A stretch of DNA of 64,000 nt from Aldehydirespirator sp965220645 (lineage in GTDB: Bacteria; Actinomycetota; Acidimicrobiia; Acidimicrobiales; Aldehydirespiratoraceae), in contig OZ244836.1 in NCBI GenBank assembly GCA_965220645.1, positions 2,170,001 through 2,234,000 on the forward strand, in the 5' to 3' direction. Positions 8,466 to 15,168 of this stretch are shown piece by piece (position 1 is the first letter of the stretch; each line of letters starts with the position of its first letter). The notes under the pieces are model-generated. The model had not been told where the DNA came from. It saw nothing but the letters and a program-made list of their open reading frames with translations, and did not search any database. A program made the position numbers and the translations under genes.

Positions 8466-8696
8466 AGTACTGTATTACAAACGACTACACAAGTGAAGGT
8501 AGCTACGGGCGGGTTGTCAGTTGTGCGGGAGCGATGTCGATGATGCGTTCGAGGCCCAGCGCGGCGGCGGCTCAACGCTTCGTCGACCTTGCTCTGACGT
8601 GGGTGAGCCAAGTGGCCCACCGCGAGCACGCCCTGACGCACACGTCATCTGAGACCGGGATCAACAACGCGTCTGTCTGGCGCCGTCGCGCTGGCG

Positions 8697-9419
8697 CTAG
8701 GGGCGGCGGTCGTGCAGGCGGATCTCGAATATGACGCTCGTTCCGTCGTCCGGCCCGTCAGCGAGGAATGTCGGCGAGTAGGGGTCGCCCGATACCACGG
8801 CCTCCCAGGGATACTGCGCAGGGGGGTCCGACGGCACAAAGCTGAACTCGAGTTCGAGGCCGAGGGCCGCGCTGGCCTCGTTGAGAGTCATGCCGATCCG
8901 GACAGGGCCGAAGCTGTCGTCGGTGCCCTCGATCCCTGCTGTCGGGCTCAGCGATTTGGGAAGCAGCCAGATGGTGGGCATCGGGAAGGGTGCGGCGTTG
9001 ATGTCGTTGGGGCCGGCCTGAAGGACGTTGCCGATGGGTCCTGTATCGAAGTGCTCGTCGATGGCGACCCTGCGATCTCCATCGGGCCAGTCGACGGTCA
9101 TCGGCTCGAAGCCCTTGTTCCACACCTGCACATTCTGGAACTCCGCCACCACCACGCAGGGCTGCGTCAGGGAGCGATCCCACAGAATGATCCACGGCTC
9201 GGGGCCTGTGAGCGCCACGCAGTCTGGATCTGACGCCGTCGACTCGGGCGCCAGGTCCGGCTGCCCGTCCGAGAGCAGCAGGATGGCGGCAGCGACCCCT
9301 GCTGCCACGAGCACGGCGATCACCGCAGCAGCGCCGATCCATAGGCTTCGCCGACGCCGATGGCCTGTCAATGGGCTCGCCTCCGTCAGGTCCCCAGTCT
9401 CGCGGTTGTCACCATCCAT
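8697..9419 (-). CDS. Membrane-anchored protein of unknown function
   Basis: 240 residues: a short cytoplasmic N-terminus with an RRRR block, one membrane segment (SLWIGAAAVIAVLVAAGVAA, about residues 25-48) and an extracellular remainder. The segment FGPVRIGMTLNEASAALGLE near residue 167 resembles the G-x-x-x-x-GM-T...EA...LG motif found at the start of many small secreted lipoprotein-type domains (BamE/SmpA-like). Two or three cysteines flank the stalk. It replaces the DNA-binding half of the broken antitoxin copy just upstream, which suggests this gene arrived by insertion or recombination. Family not recognised. Confidence 0.6.
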   Translation of the reverse strand: MDGDNRETGDLTEASPLTGHRRRRSLWIGAAAVIAVLVAAGVAAAILLLSDGQPDLAPESTASDPDCVALTGPEPWIILWDRSLTQPCVVVAEFQNVQVWNKGFEPMTVDWPDGDRRVAIDEHFDTGPIGNVLQAGPNDINAAPFPMPTIWLLPKSLSPTAGIEGTDDSFGPVRIGMTLNEASAALGLELEFSFVPSDPPAQYPWEAVVSGDPYSPTFLADGPDDGTSVIFEIRLHDRRP

Positions 9420-9719
9420 TGTCCCCGCCGCCGGGCAGGCTCCTGTGGCTCCTGATTCTCGGGCTTGCTGTAGAACTCATGCTCCCCCTCGGGGGTCATC
9501 GCTGGATCGTTCATCGGTCCACCCGTTAACGGGCGGCCAGGTGGGCTGAGGCGACATAGCAGCCGATGGGCCGGCACTTGGCCGGGTTGCCGGATTCGGC
9601 GGGCAAAGGCGCACGACCAGGCGAGCGGCGGCGAGCGCTTCGTCGAATTCGGCTTGCTCGGCGCTGGTCATGGCGTTGAGCCGCCGGGTGCGCAGTTCCT
9701 CGATGGTCGTGCGATCCAT
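9420..9719 (-). pseudogene. Composite toxin-antitoxin remnant (HTH antitoxin start + BrnT end + BrnA start)
   Basis: Read on the minus strand: ATG at 9719 begins MDRTTIEELRTRRLNAMTSA followed by EQAEFDEALAAARLVV, the usual N-terminal helix of XRE-type antitoxins, without the HTH. At about 9605 it is joined to the last third of a BrnT-like toxin nearly identical to 8157-8270 (SGNPAKCRPIGCYVASAHLA), which here meets a TAA one codon after HLAAR, before the original end. Then follows the acidic half of the BrnA-like antitoxin (MNDPAMTPEGEHEFYSKPEN), whose RHH half is lost. Three partial genes, none functional. Confidence 0.7.
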
Positions 9720-9794
9720 CCCGTTTCTCCTTTGGCGTGGGTTAACATCTAAATATATTGTCATCAGCTAATGATACATAGACCTTCCTGTACC

Positions 9795-9809
9795 TATACT
9801 GATTTCATG
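9795..9809 (+). promoter_or_regulatory. Leaderless promoter of the 9807 gene
   Basis: TATACT at 9795-9800 lies exactly six bases before the ATG at 9807, with no Shine-Dalgarno sequence. Transcription would begin at or next to the A of the start codon. The flanks are AT-rich (AAATATATTG, ATGATACAT) in otherwise GC-rich DNA. Confidence 0.6.
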
Positions 9810-10565
9810 AACCTGCGACCGCCTCGCATGTGGCTGCCGCCTGACCCGCCGGACCAGACACAGCGCGATGCACTTGAAGATCAGGCCCGTGCCATGCGGG
9901 AGGAATACGCCGCCGCCAGGCCGGCCCGACTGGCCGTGCTGGCCACGGGCCCGCCCCTTCGCCACATCGACAAGGCCGCCGATTGCCGGTGCTCATGCCA
10001 TCCGTCCCCGGCAAGTCGCAGCCTTCACGAAGGCGGCGCCGAGTGTCCTTGCCAGCTGACCGCAGCCGAACGCGCCGAGCGCTGGGATCGCCTGTTCGAG
10101 CACCTCGGCGAGACCACTGAAGCGACCGAGGAAGCGGACCAGGAGCGCGCCGAGTTGGCCGAGGCTGCCGCAGAGCTCGATGTGGACGCCGAATTGCGGT
10201 GCTCAGCGTTCCCGTTCGTGGTGGCCGGCACCTGCGACGGGCGCAGCTTCTATCTGCGCGAGCGCCACGGCCACTGGCGGGTCGAAGTGGCCGCCGATCC
10301 CGACTGTGCCGACCTCTGGGGCACTACAGGTGCCCTCGGCATCGAGGTGGCCGCCGGCGGCGCAGCCGATCTCTGTGACTCCGACGGCAAGCCCTCGCCG
10401 GTCGTGGCGTTGCGCCTGGCCGTGCATGCCGTGCGGCTATCCGCTCTCAGGGACATCTGCTCCCACGAGCAGCCATCAGATGAGAGCGGCCGTTTCTGTC
10501 GCCGCTGCGGGACGCCCCTCGACGAGGCTGAGAAGTGGCACTGGCCCGAGCCGCCCGCCGCCTGA
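9807..10565 (+). CDS. Cysteine-rich protein of unknown function
   Basis: 252 residues from the ATG at 9807, chosen because of the -10 box six bases upstream; an in-frame ATG at 9771 lies inside the promoter. There are two likely metal-binding clusters: a histidine/cysteine-rich stretch near residue 52 (CRCSCHPSP...ECPC) and a C-terminal zinc-ribbon-like ICSHEQPSDESGRFCRRCG. Between them lies an acidic coiled-coil-like helix (ETTEATEEADQERAELAEAA) and a mixed beta region (CDGRSFYLRERHGHWRVEVA). No known family is recognised; it may be a plasmid- or phage-type accessory protein. Confidence 0.6.
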   Translation: MNLRPPRMWLPPDPPDQTQRDALEDQARAMREEYAAARPARLAVLATGPPLRHIDKAADCRCSCHPSPASRSLHEGGAECPCQLTAAERAERWDRLFEHLGETTEATEEADQERAELAEAAAELDVDAELRCSAFPFVVAGTCDGRSFYLRERHGHWRVEVAADPDCADLWGTTGALGIEVAAGGAADLCDSDGKPSPVVALRLAVHAVRLSALRDICSHEQPSDESGRFCRRCGTPLDEAEKWHWPEPPAA

Positions 10566-10617
10566 TCACCGGGAGCCGGCCGAGGATGTCGAACGGAGCC
10601 GACTCGTTAGCGCTGGC

Positions 10618-10929
10618 TCAGAAGCCGTGGCCCTCGTACCCGCGATGCCTAGTGGGTTCGCCCACGCCTTCGAGGTGGCCGTAGCGCAGCTTGGCCTCTT
10701 GTCCGGAAGTGCCAAGGATCAGGCCGATGCGTGACCACGAGGTTCCAGCCTCTAGCGCTGCTGAAACAGCCTCGGTGACTTCTTGCTCGCTTCTATCCCT
10801 CTCTCGCACCGCTCGGGCTAGGAGGTACTCAGCGACCGGGACCTCCGTGGCCTTCGCTGGGTCGAAGTCCTCGAAGCGATCAGCGAGTTGGTCCGCGTGC
10901 TTTGCGATCTGCTCGCGTGTCCACTTCAT
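10618..10929 (-). CDS. Putative antitoxin partner of the 10926 gene
   Basis: 103 residues; the ATG at 10929 overlaps the upstream stop (ATGA), which decides the start against a GTG at 10938. The N-terminal half is charged and helical (WTREQIAKHADQLADRFEDF). The C-terminal half EVTEAVSAALEAGTSWSRIG and LILGTSGQEAKLRYG has the spacing of a helix-turn-helix that recognises DNA. Small HTH protein directly after a small toxin-like protein, so an antitoxin/autorepressor is the natural reading. Not assignable to a named family from sequence alone. Confidence 0.55.
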   Translation of the reverse strand: MKWTREQIAKHADQLADRFEDFDPAKATEVPVAEYLLARAVRERDRSEQEVTEAVSAALEAGTSWSRIGLILGTSGQEAKLRYGHLEGVGEPTRHRGYEGHGF

Positions 10930-11162
10930 GGCCGCCACTCCTGGAATTGCCGCCGCGCCAGCATGGCATGAACAATAACCTCGATCAGCTCGTCCTCATC
11001 GACTAGGACTCCGACCTCCAACAGTCGGCCGCTTCGATCCGCTCCAATGATCATGATGAGATCGTCCTGCCGATAGACACGCGCTGGATTGCGATAGGCA
11101 TGCCTCATGTCTTCATCGGTGACCCCATGCCGACGAGCCATGTGGTCAATGGGTGGGTCCAC
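10926..11162 (-). CDS. Putative small toxin, DUF4258/BrnT-like
   Basis: 78 residues from GTG at 11162, or 71 from ATG at 11141. The pattern HGVTDEDMRHAYRNP...LIMIIGADRSGRLLEVGVL...EVIVHAMLARRQF matches the compact ribonuclease-type fold of BrnT/DUF4258 toxins: a KHG/HGV helix, a central G-x-D-x-x-GR-x-L strand pair and a final AMxAR helix. It starts 10 bases after the stop of the HTH-nucleotidyltransferase gene and overlaps the antitoxin gene, so the three genes 11825-10618 form one operon. Confidence 0.55.
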   Translation of the reverse strand: MDPPIDHMARRHGVTDEDMRHAYRNPARVYRQDDLIMIIGADRSGRLLEVGVLVDEDELIEVIVHAMLARRQFQEWRP

Positions 11163-11171
11163 GGCAAGAGG

Positions 11172-11825
11172 TTACGGACCACCCACGACACCGCATCCAA
11201 GAGGACGAGCCGATGGAGCAAGATCTGTCTCGGTTCGAGCCGTCCTGAGGTCGATCTCCACCAGCGGGCGCTGGGTGACGGTGGCGTGAAAGTTGCCGGT
11301 GCCGGTGCTGATCCAGTCGGCCGGCCGGACGGTGGCTTGCACGGGTCGTCCCAAGCGCTGCTCGGCCGCCGAGGCCGCCGCGTACAGTTCGTTGCGGTTG
11401 GGCGATCCAAGAACCAGTACGTCGATGTCGCCGACAGCACGGTCGGCGTTGCCGCCGAGGAGGCGTGCCGCCCAGGATCCGTAGATGTGCGCGGCGTCGA
11501 TGTTGGCGATGTGGGCGAGTGCGGCAGCCAGGACTCGGGGCGGGCCGAACGCCCTGACCAGCACGTCTGTCAGTCCGCGGTAGTAGGGGCTGTCGGTGTT
11601 GGCCCGCACGAGCCTGGTGTTTCCGATCTTGCGGCTGGTTACGAGGCCTGCTGCCTCTGCCCGGTCGATCTCGCGATGCACGGAACTGACAGGCACGGAC
11701 ACCAGAGCGGCAAGATCCGTCAGACTGGCTTCCAGTTCAGGGTCGCCGAGCAGGAGTGCCAGCAGCTCGCCTTGCTGCCGTGACCGCAGGATCGGCAGCA
11801 GACTCGGCGCCGATCTTCTTTCCAT
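11172..11825 (-). CDS. Winged-helix regulator fused to a nucleotidyltransferase (MNT-type) domain
   Basis: 217 residues. Residues 1-75 form a winged helix (LTDLAALVSVPVSSVHREID, then RAEAAGLVTSRKIGNTRLVR). Residues about 105-200 carry the minimal nucleotidyltransferase signature HIYGSWAARLLGG...VGDIDVLVLG (G-S-x(9-12)-D-x-D) and a third carboxylate in PLVEIDLR. Proteins of this build are often encoded next to HEPN proteins or serve as the antitoxin half of AMPylating modules; here no HEPN gene follows directly. The C-terminal tail (GCGVVGGP) looks altered. An imperfect palindrome covers its promoter, consistent with self-repression. A fragment of a paralogue lies at 49071-49140. Confidence 0.75.
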   Translation of the reverse strand: MERRSAPSLLPILRSRQQGELLALLLGDPELEASLTDLAALVSVPVSSVHREIDRAEAAGLVTSRKIGNTRLVRANTDSPYYRGLTDVLVRAFGPPRVLAAALAHIANIDAAHIYGSWAARLLGGNADRAVGDIDVLVLGSPNRNELYAAASAAEQRLGRPVQATVRPADWISTGTGNFHATVTQRPLVEIDLRTARTETDLAPSARPLGCGVVGGP

Positions 11826-11835
11826 AAACAGGGAA

Positions 11836-11851
11836 GTATATTGCGAAATAC
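11836..11851. promoter_or_regulatory. Imperfect palindrome over the promoter of the 11825 gene
   Basis: GTATATTGCGAAATAC is a 16-base dyad with 6 of 8 pairs matching. On the minus strand it contains TATACT-like -10 bases, 10-15 bases before the ATG at 11825. A dyad on the promoter of a gene encoding its own winged-helix protein suggests an operator. Confidence 0.35.
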
Positions 11852-12022
11852 GGAATTATTGCCACCCTCACGAGGTCACGAAGGGCATCGTCGAACCCCC
11901 TGAGGCCAAACGCGTCGAGGTGTTGCGAACGTCGTCGGTATCCGCCGGTCTCCCGGAGTGGCGGGGACATCCTGGCCGGGGGCACCTAGCCTTCGTCCAT
12001 CTGGTCGAGGGGGTGCTCTGTT

Positions 12023-12295
12023 GTGGAGGCGGATGTGGGGGACATCGTCGGGTTGATCGCTCGGGCTCCGTGGCGGGAGGCGGTGACTTACCGGGATTCG
12101 TGGCCGCATGAGTACGTGGTGGTCAAGAAGGACGGCCAGGAGGCGTTGCTGGCTGCGTTCTGTGCCCGGATCGCGGCGGGGGAGGGCGTCGAGTGCCTGA
12201 AGAAGTTCCAGGAAGCGTTCGATCCACGGGTGACAGCGATCCTCAGCGAGGAGGCTCCCGTGAGCATCTCGCCGATACCGGCCGGGGCCCTCTGA
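12023..12295 (+). CDS. Uncharacterised protein, probably truncated
   Basis: 90 codons from GTG at 12023. The N-terminal half is rich in conserved-looking aromatic and charged residues (WREAVTYRDSWPHEYVVVKK, then DGQEALLAAFCARIAAGEGV). After GVEC the character changes (LKKFQEAFDPRVTAILSEEA), as though the original C-terminal part had been replaced. No ribosome-binding site is clear. I recognise no domain and treat the gene as possibly a remnant. Confidence 0.4.
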   Translation: MEADVGDIVGLIARAPWREAVTYRDSWPHEYVVVKKDGQEALLAAFCARIAAGEGVECLKKFQEAFDPRVTAILSEEAPVSISPIPAGAL

Positions 12296-12342
12296 CTGCG
12301 CTGGTGGCGTTGCCCACCGCGGGCCGAAGGGAGCCGGCTGCC

Positions 12343-12357
12343 TATAGTGACCGCGTG
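12343..12357 (+). promoter_or_regulatory. Leaderless promoter of the 12355 lipoprotein gene
   Basis: TATAGT at 12343-12348 is followed after exactly six bases by GTG at 12355, the same geometry as at 9795. There is no Shine-Dalgarno before either GTG 12355 or ATG 12364. Confidence 0.55.
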
Positions 12358-13389
12358 GGTCGGATGAGGTTCGGACTCCTGGCGCTTGCTGCGCTGGCGC
12401 TGCTGGCGACGGGGTGTAGCGGGGGCGCTGACGACGCCGACGTGGTCACGACCAACGCGGTGAGTGCGGCGCTGGCCGGCACCGTGGAGGTACCCGTCTA
12501 TCGAGTGACTACCTCTGTTACCCAGCTGCTCACGATGCCCGACATGGGCACCGATGCAGACCCCCAGCCAGCGGGTGTGATGCCCACGGTGGTCGCCACC
12601 GTCGCTCATCACCGCCAGCACGCCGTCCTCACTGTTGTGGCGGCACCGGGATTCGAGATCGCCGGTGGTGACGCGATCGAGTTCGAGACGTGGAGCGACA
12701 GCGAGCGCCTGGTGATGGACACTCGCGGCTACCAGCGAGTGGCGGATGCCGCTCCCGGCACTGATCTGGGGCCATTTGAGCCAGGGATCTTCTTTGTCGA
12801 TTTGGCCGCCTTAGGGTCAAGCCACCCCGAGTTGCTGGACGCAGTGGTAGGCGTCTCGCCCCCTTCTCTGAGGGATCTGGCCGAGAACCTTCCCGCAGCC
12901 CTGGACACCATCGAACAGACCTCGGAGGATCCCCCGATCTTTGTCGGCTCGACCTCTGTTGCGAGCCTGTATCGGGCCCGGGGCGCCGATGTCGCAGACA
13001 CGATTCGCGGGACTGTGGCGGGGATGTCGCTGGTTGCCCCAGTGAACATTGATGAACTGACCGAGTTGCTCGTTGAGGCCTATGGCACCGCGGAAGCAGA
13101 GGTCGTGATCGAGCTCGACGATCAGGGCTTGTTGAGCGTTCTGTCGACCCGGGAGGACCTGTCGGGTGTGTTCAGCGCCATCGTGGCGGCGGAGAGCCTG
13201 GACCCCGAGGCAACGGATCAGGACAGGCGGGAGGCAACAGAGGCGCTGGAGGGTGCAGAGCTCATCCTTGAGACCCGCTTGGTGTATGAGATCGACGTCG
13301 AGCTGGAGGTCCCGCTGCCCCCGGCCGCCGCCGAGGAGCGCACCGACGAATGGCGCGAGTTCTTGATCAACGCCGGCTTCGATCACTGA
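12355..13389 (+). CDS. Secreted lipoprotein of unknown function
   Basis: 344 residues. The signal peptide MRFGLLALAALALLATGCSG ends in a lipobox (L-A-T-G-C), so the protein should be anchored by a lipid on the outer face of the membrane. GTG at 12355 is taken as the start because of the leaderless promoter; ATG at 12364 would remove three residues and is also possible. The body (HAVLTVVAAPGFEIAGGDAI, MDTRGYQRVADAAPGTDLGP) is reminiscent of LppX/LprG-type lipid-carrier or DUF-type lipoproteins of actinobacteria in layout, without a firm match. It ends 79 bases before the phosphatase gene. Confidence 0.75.
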   Translation: MGRMRFGLLALAALALLATGCSGGADDADVVTTNAVSAALAGTVEVPVYRVTTSVTQLLTMPDMGTDADPQPAGVMPTVVATVAHHRQHAVLTVVAAPGFEIAGGDAIEFETWSDSERLVMDTRGYQRVADAAPGTDLGPFEPGIFFVDLAALGSSHPELLDAVVGVSPPSLRDLAENLPAALDTIEQTSEDPPIFVGSTSVASLYRARGADVADTIRGTVAGMSLVAPVNIDELTELLVEAYGTAEAEVVIELDDQGLLSVLSTREDLSGVFSAIVAAESLDPEATDQDRREATEALEGAELILETRLVYEIDVELEVPLPPAAAEERTDEWREFLINAGFDH

Positions 13390-13468
13390 GGTCGCCGAGT
13401 CATCGGCCGGTTTGTCAGGCTCGGACATGCGCTGGACGCAGGGGTCTGAGGTCTAGGAGGCTTGGCCC

Positions 13469-14020
13469 ATGAGTGCCGCCGGCGGATCTGATCGACCCAT
13501 TCCGAACAGCTATTGGGTTCGGGAGGGCCGGTTCGCGGCCGGCGAGTATCCCGGGGCGTTGGACCCGCGGGACGCGGCCGCCAAGGTGCGGGCGCTGCTC
13601 GAGGCCGGCATCGATTGCTTCATCGACCTGACGCAGCGGCGTGACGGGCTGGCCCCGTACGAACAGATCGCGCACGAGCAGGCGCAGGCTCTCGGTCGGT
13701 CGGTGCGGCGGGAGAGCCATCCGATCACGGACATGTCGGTGCCGCGCCGCGCCGCGGAGATGGCGGCGATCCTCGACGCCATCGACGACGCCTTCGGCCA
13801 GGGTCGCACCGTGTATGTGCACTGCTGGGGCGGGATCGGCCGCACCGGGACGGTGGTCGGCTGCTGGCTGGTCCGCCACGGGCTCACCGGCCAGGGGGCC
13901 CTCGATCAGATCGCCGAGTGGTGGCAGCACGTGGAGAAGAGCTGGCTCTACACCGAGTCGCCCCAGACTCGCCACCAGCGGGCCTTCGTGCGGCGGTGGG
14001 CCGAGCCCCGCCGGGACTAG
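13469..14020 (+). CDS. Protein tyrosine/dual-specificity phosphatase
   Basis: 183 residues with strong site AGGAGG eleven bases upstream of the ATG. The cysteine phosphatase loop is HCWGGIGRTG (H-C-x5-R-T), with a general acid aspartate expected in the HPITDMSVP loop. The opening NSYWVREGRFAAGEYPGALD defines a subfamily also found at 48444. It could remove phosphate from tyrosine or from phosphorylated small molecules. It is followed 28 bases later by an ADP-ribosylglycohydrolase gene; the pairing of a phosphatase with an ADP-ribose eraser suggests a joint role in reversing a modification. Confidence 0.85.
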   Translation: MSAAGGSDRPIPNSYWVREGRFAAGEYPGALDPRDAAAKVRALLEAGIDCFIDLTQRRDGLAPYEQIAHEQAQALGRSVRRESHPITDMSVPRRAAEMAAILDAIDDAFGQGRTVYVHCWGGIGRTGTVVGCWLVRHGLTGQGALDQIAEWWQHVEKSWLYTESPQTRHQRAFVRRWAEPRRD

Positions 14021-14048
14021 CGAGCAGCGCCCGACGGGAGGGACGCGA

Positions 14049-14984
14049 GTGGGCGAGGTGAGCACCAGGCACCGCTTCCGGGGCTGTCTGGTGGGGCTGG
14101 CGGCGGGGGACGCGCTGGGTACGACGCTGGAGTTCAGCCCGCCGGGTTCGTTCGACCCGATCGACGACATGGTCGGCGGGGGGCCGTTCGGGTTGCGGGC
14201 GGGTCAGTGGACCGACGACACGTCGATGGCGCTGTGTCTGGCCACCAGCCTGCTGGAGTCGGGCGGGTTCGACCCTCTGGACCAGATGAGGCGCTACCTG
14301 CGATGGTTCAGGGAGGGGTACCTGTCATCGACGGGGGTGTGCTTCGACATCGGCGGCACCACCCGGGAGGCCCTGGTGCTCTTCGAGCGGACCGGTGAGC
14401 CGTACTGCGGGCCGACGGGCCCGATGTCGGCGGGCAATGGCTCGCTGATGCGGCTGGCGCCGGTTCCCATGTACTTCGTCGGCGACGCCCGGGCGGCGGT
14501 CGACCGCAGCGCGGACAGCTCCCGCACCACCCACGGCGCCGTCGAGGCGGTCGACGCCTGCCGCTACTTCGCGGGCCTGCTGGTGGGCGCGCTGCGAGGC
14601 GTCGACAAGGAGACGCTGCTGTCCGAGCACTACAGCCCGGTCGAGGGATTGTGGGACGAGGATCGGCTCGCCCCGAGGATCGCCGCCATCGCCGGCGGCT
14701 CGTTCAAGGTCAAGCAGCCGCCTGAGATCAGGGGAAGCGGCTACGTGGTGGACACCCTGGAGGCGGTCCTGTGGGCCTTCTTCCACACCGATGACTACAG
14801 GGAGGGAGCCCTCAAGGTGGTCAACCTCGGAGACGACGCCGACACCACAGGCGCCATCTTCGGCCAGATCGCCGGCGCCCATTGCGGAGTTGAGTCCATC
14901 CCGGTCCAGTGGCGCCAACGCCTGACGATGAGCGCCGAGATCACGTCAATAGCAGACCGCCTGCACGAGCGAGCCTTGAGCTGA
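14049..14984 (+). CDS. ADP-ribosylglycohydrolase family protein (DraG-like)
   Basis: 311 residues from GTG at 14049, chosen because GGGAGGG lies just upstream and it gives the canonical N-terminus RFRGCLVGLAAGDALGTTLE. The di-magnesium site residues are visible in QWTDDTSMALCLATSLL and in NLGDDADTTGAIFGQIAGA near the C-terminus; GNGSLMRLAPVP is also canonical. Family members cleave ADP-ribose from arginine or other acceptors, in the cytoplasm. Probable operon with the phosphatase at 13469. Confidence 0.9.
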   Translation: MGEVSTRHRFRGCLVGLAAGDALGTTLEFSPPGSFDPIDDMVGGGPFGLRAGQWTDDTSMALCLATSLLESGGFDPLDQMRRYLRWFREGYLSSTGVCFDIGGTTREALVLFERTGEPYCGPTGPMSAGNGSLMRLAPVPMYFVGDARAAVDRSADSSRTTHGAVEAVDACRYFAGLLVGALRGVDKETLLSEHYSPVEGLWDEDRLAPRIAAIAGGSFKVKQPPEIRGSGYVVDTLEAVLWAFFHTDDYREGALKVVNLGDDADTTGAIFGQIAGAHCGVESIPVQWRQRLTMSAEITSIADRLHERALS

Positions 14985-15015
14985 GCGGAAGGCCGTCGGT
15001 GCCCGGCGATCACGA

Positions 15016-15168
15016 ATGGCAGCGGAGTCCGATCCGATTGAGCAGCGCATTCGCTACCGTGGCCGTGTTGTGCGTTGGGCGACCGCCCAGCCGGAATTGA
15101 TGCCTAGAACGTACTGGGGAGAGCGGCCCCCGAAGGGGCGGCTCTCCCCGGGTAGAAGGTGGACATGA
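15016..15168 (+). CDS. Small ORF coupled to the HEPN-like gene
   Basis: 50 codons, starting ATG at 15016, reading MAAESDPIEQRIRYRGRVVR and ending in GRRWT-stop. Its TGA overlaps the ATG of the next gene (ATGA at 15165-15168). The protein is strongly basic. The overlap and lack of other features in this gap support translation. However, most of its second half is the hairpin at 15116-15149, so it may be a chance frame. No family recognised. Confidence 0.3.
   Translation: MAAESDPIEQRIRYRGRVVRWATAQPELMPRTYWGERPPKGRLSPGRRWT
15116..15149. terminator. Strong hairpin, possible terminator or processing site
   Basis: Arms 15116-15130 and 15135-15149 pair over 15 bases with one mismatch around a CGAA tetraloop. 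No T-tract follows, as is common in high-GC actinobacterial terminators. It sits 132 bases after the ADP-ribosylglycohydrolase gene and only 16 bases before the HEPN-like gene, so it might instead regulate translation of that gene. Confidence 0.55.

Noticed and set aside
8466..8696. Coding-like minus-strand scrap (ALGLERIIDIAPAQLT) resembling the end of a toxin protein
   Set aside because: Interrupted by a stop and too short to place; could be chance in GC-rich DNA.
12193..12363. Possible 57-residue N-terminal extension of the lipoprotein at 12355
   Set aside because: It would bury the signal peptide and lipobox and ignore the leaderless promoter.
13641..14048. Long plus-strand extension of the ADP-ribosylglycohydrolase frame into the phosphatase gene
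   Set aside because: Overlaps the phosphatase in another frame with no homology; GTG 14049 has a good ribosome-binding site.
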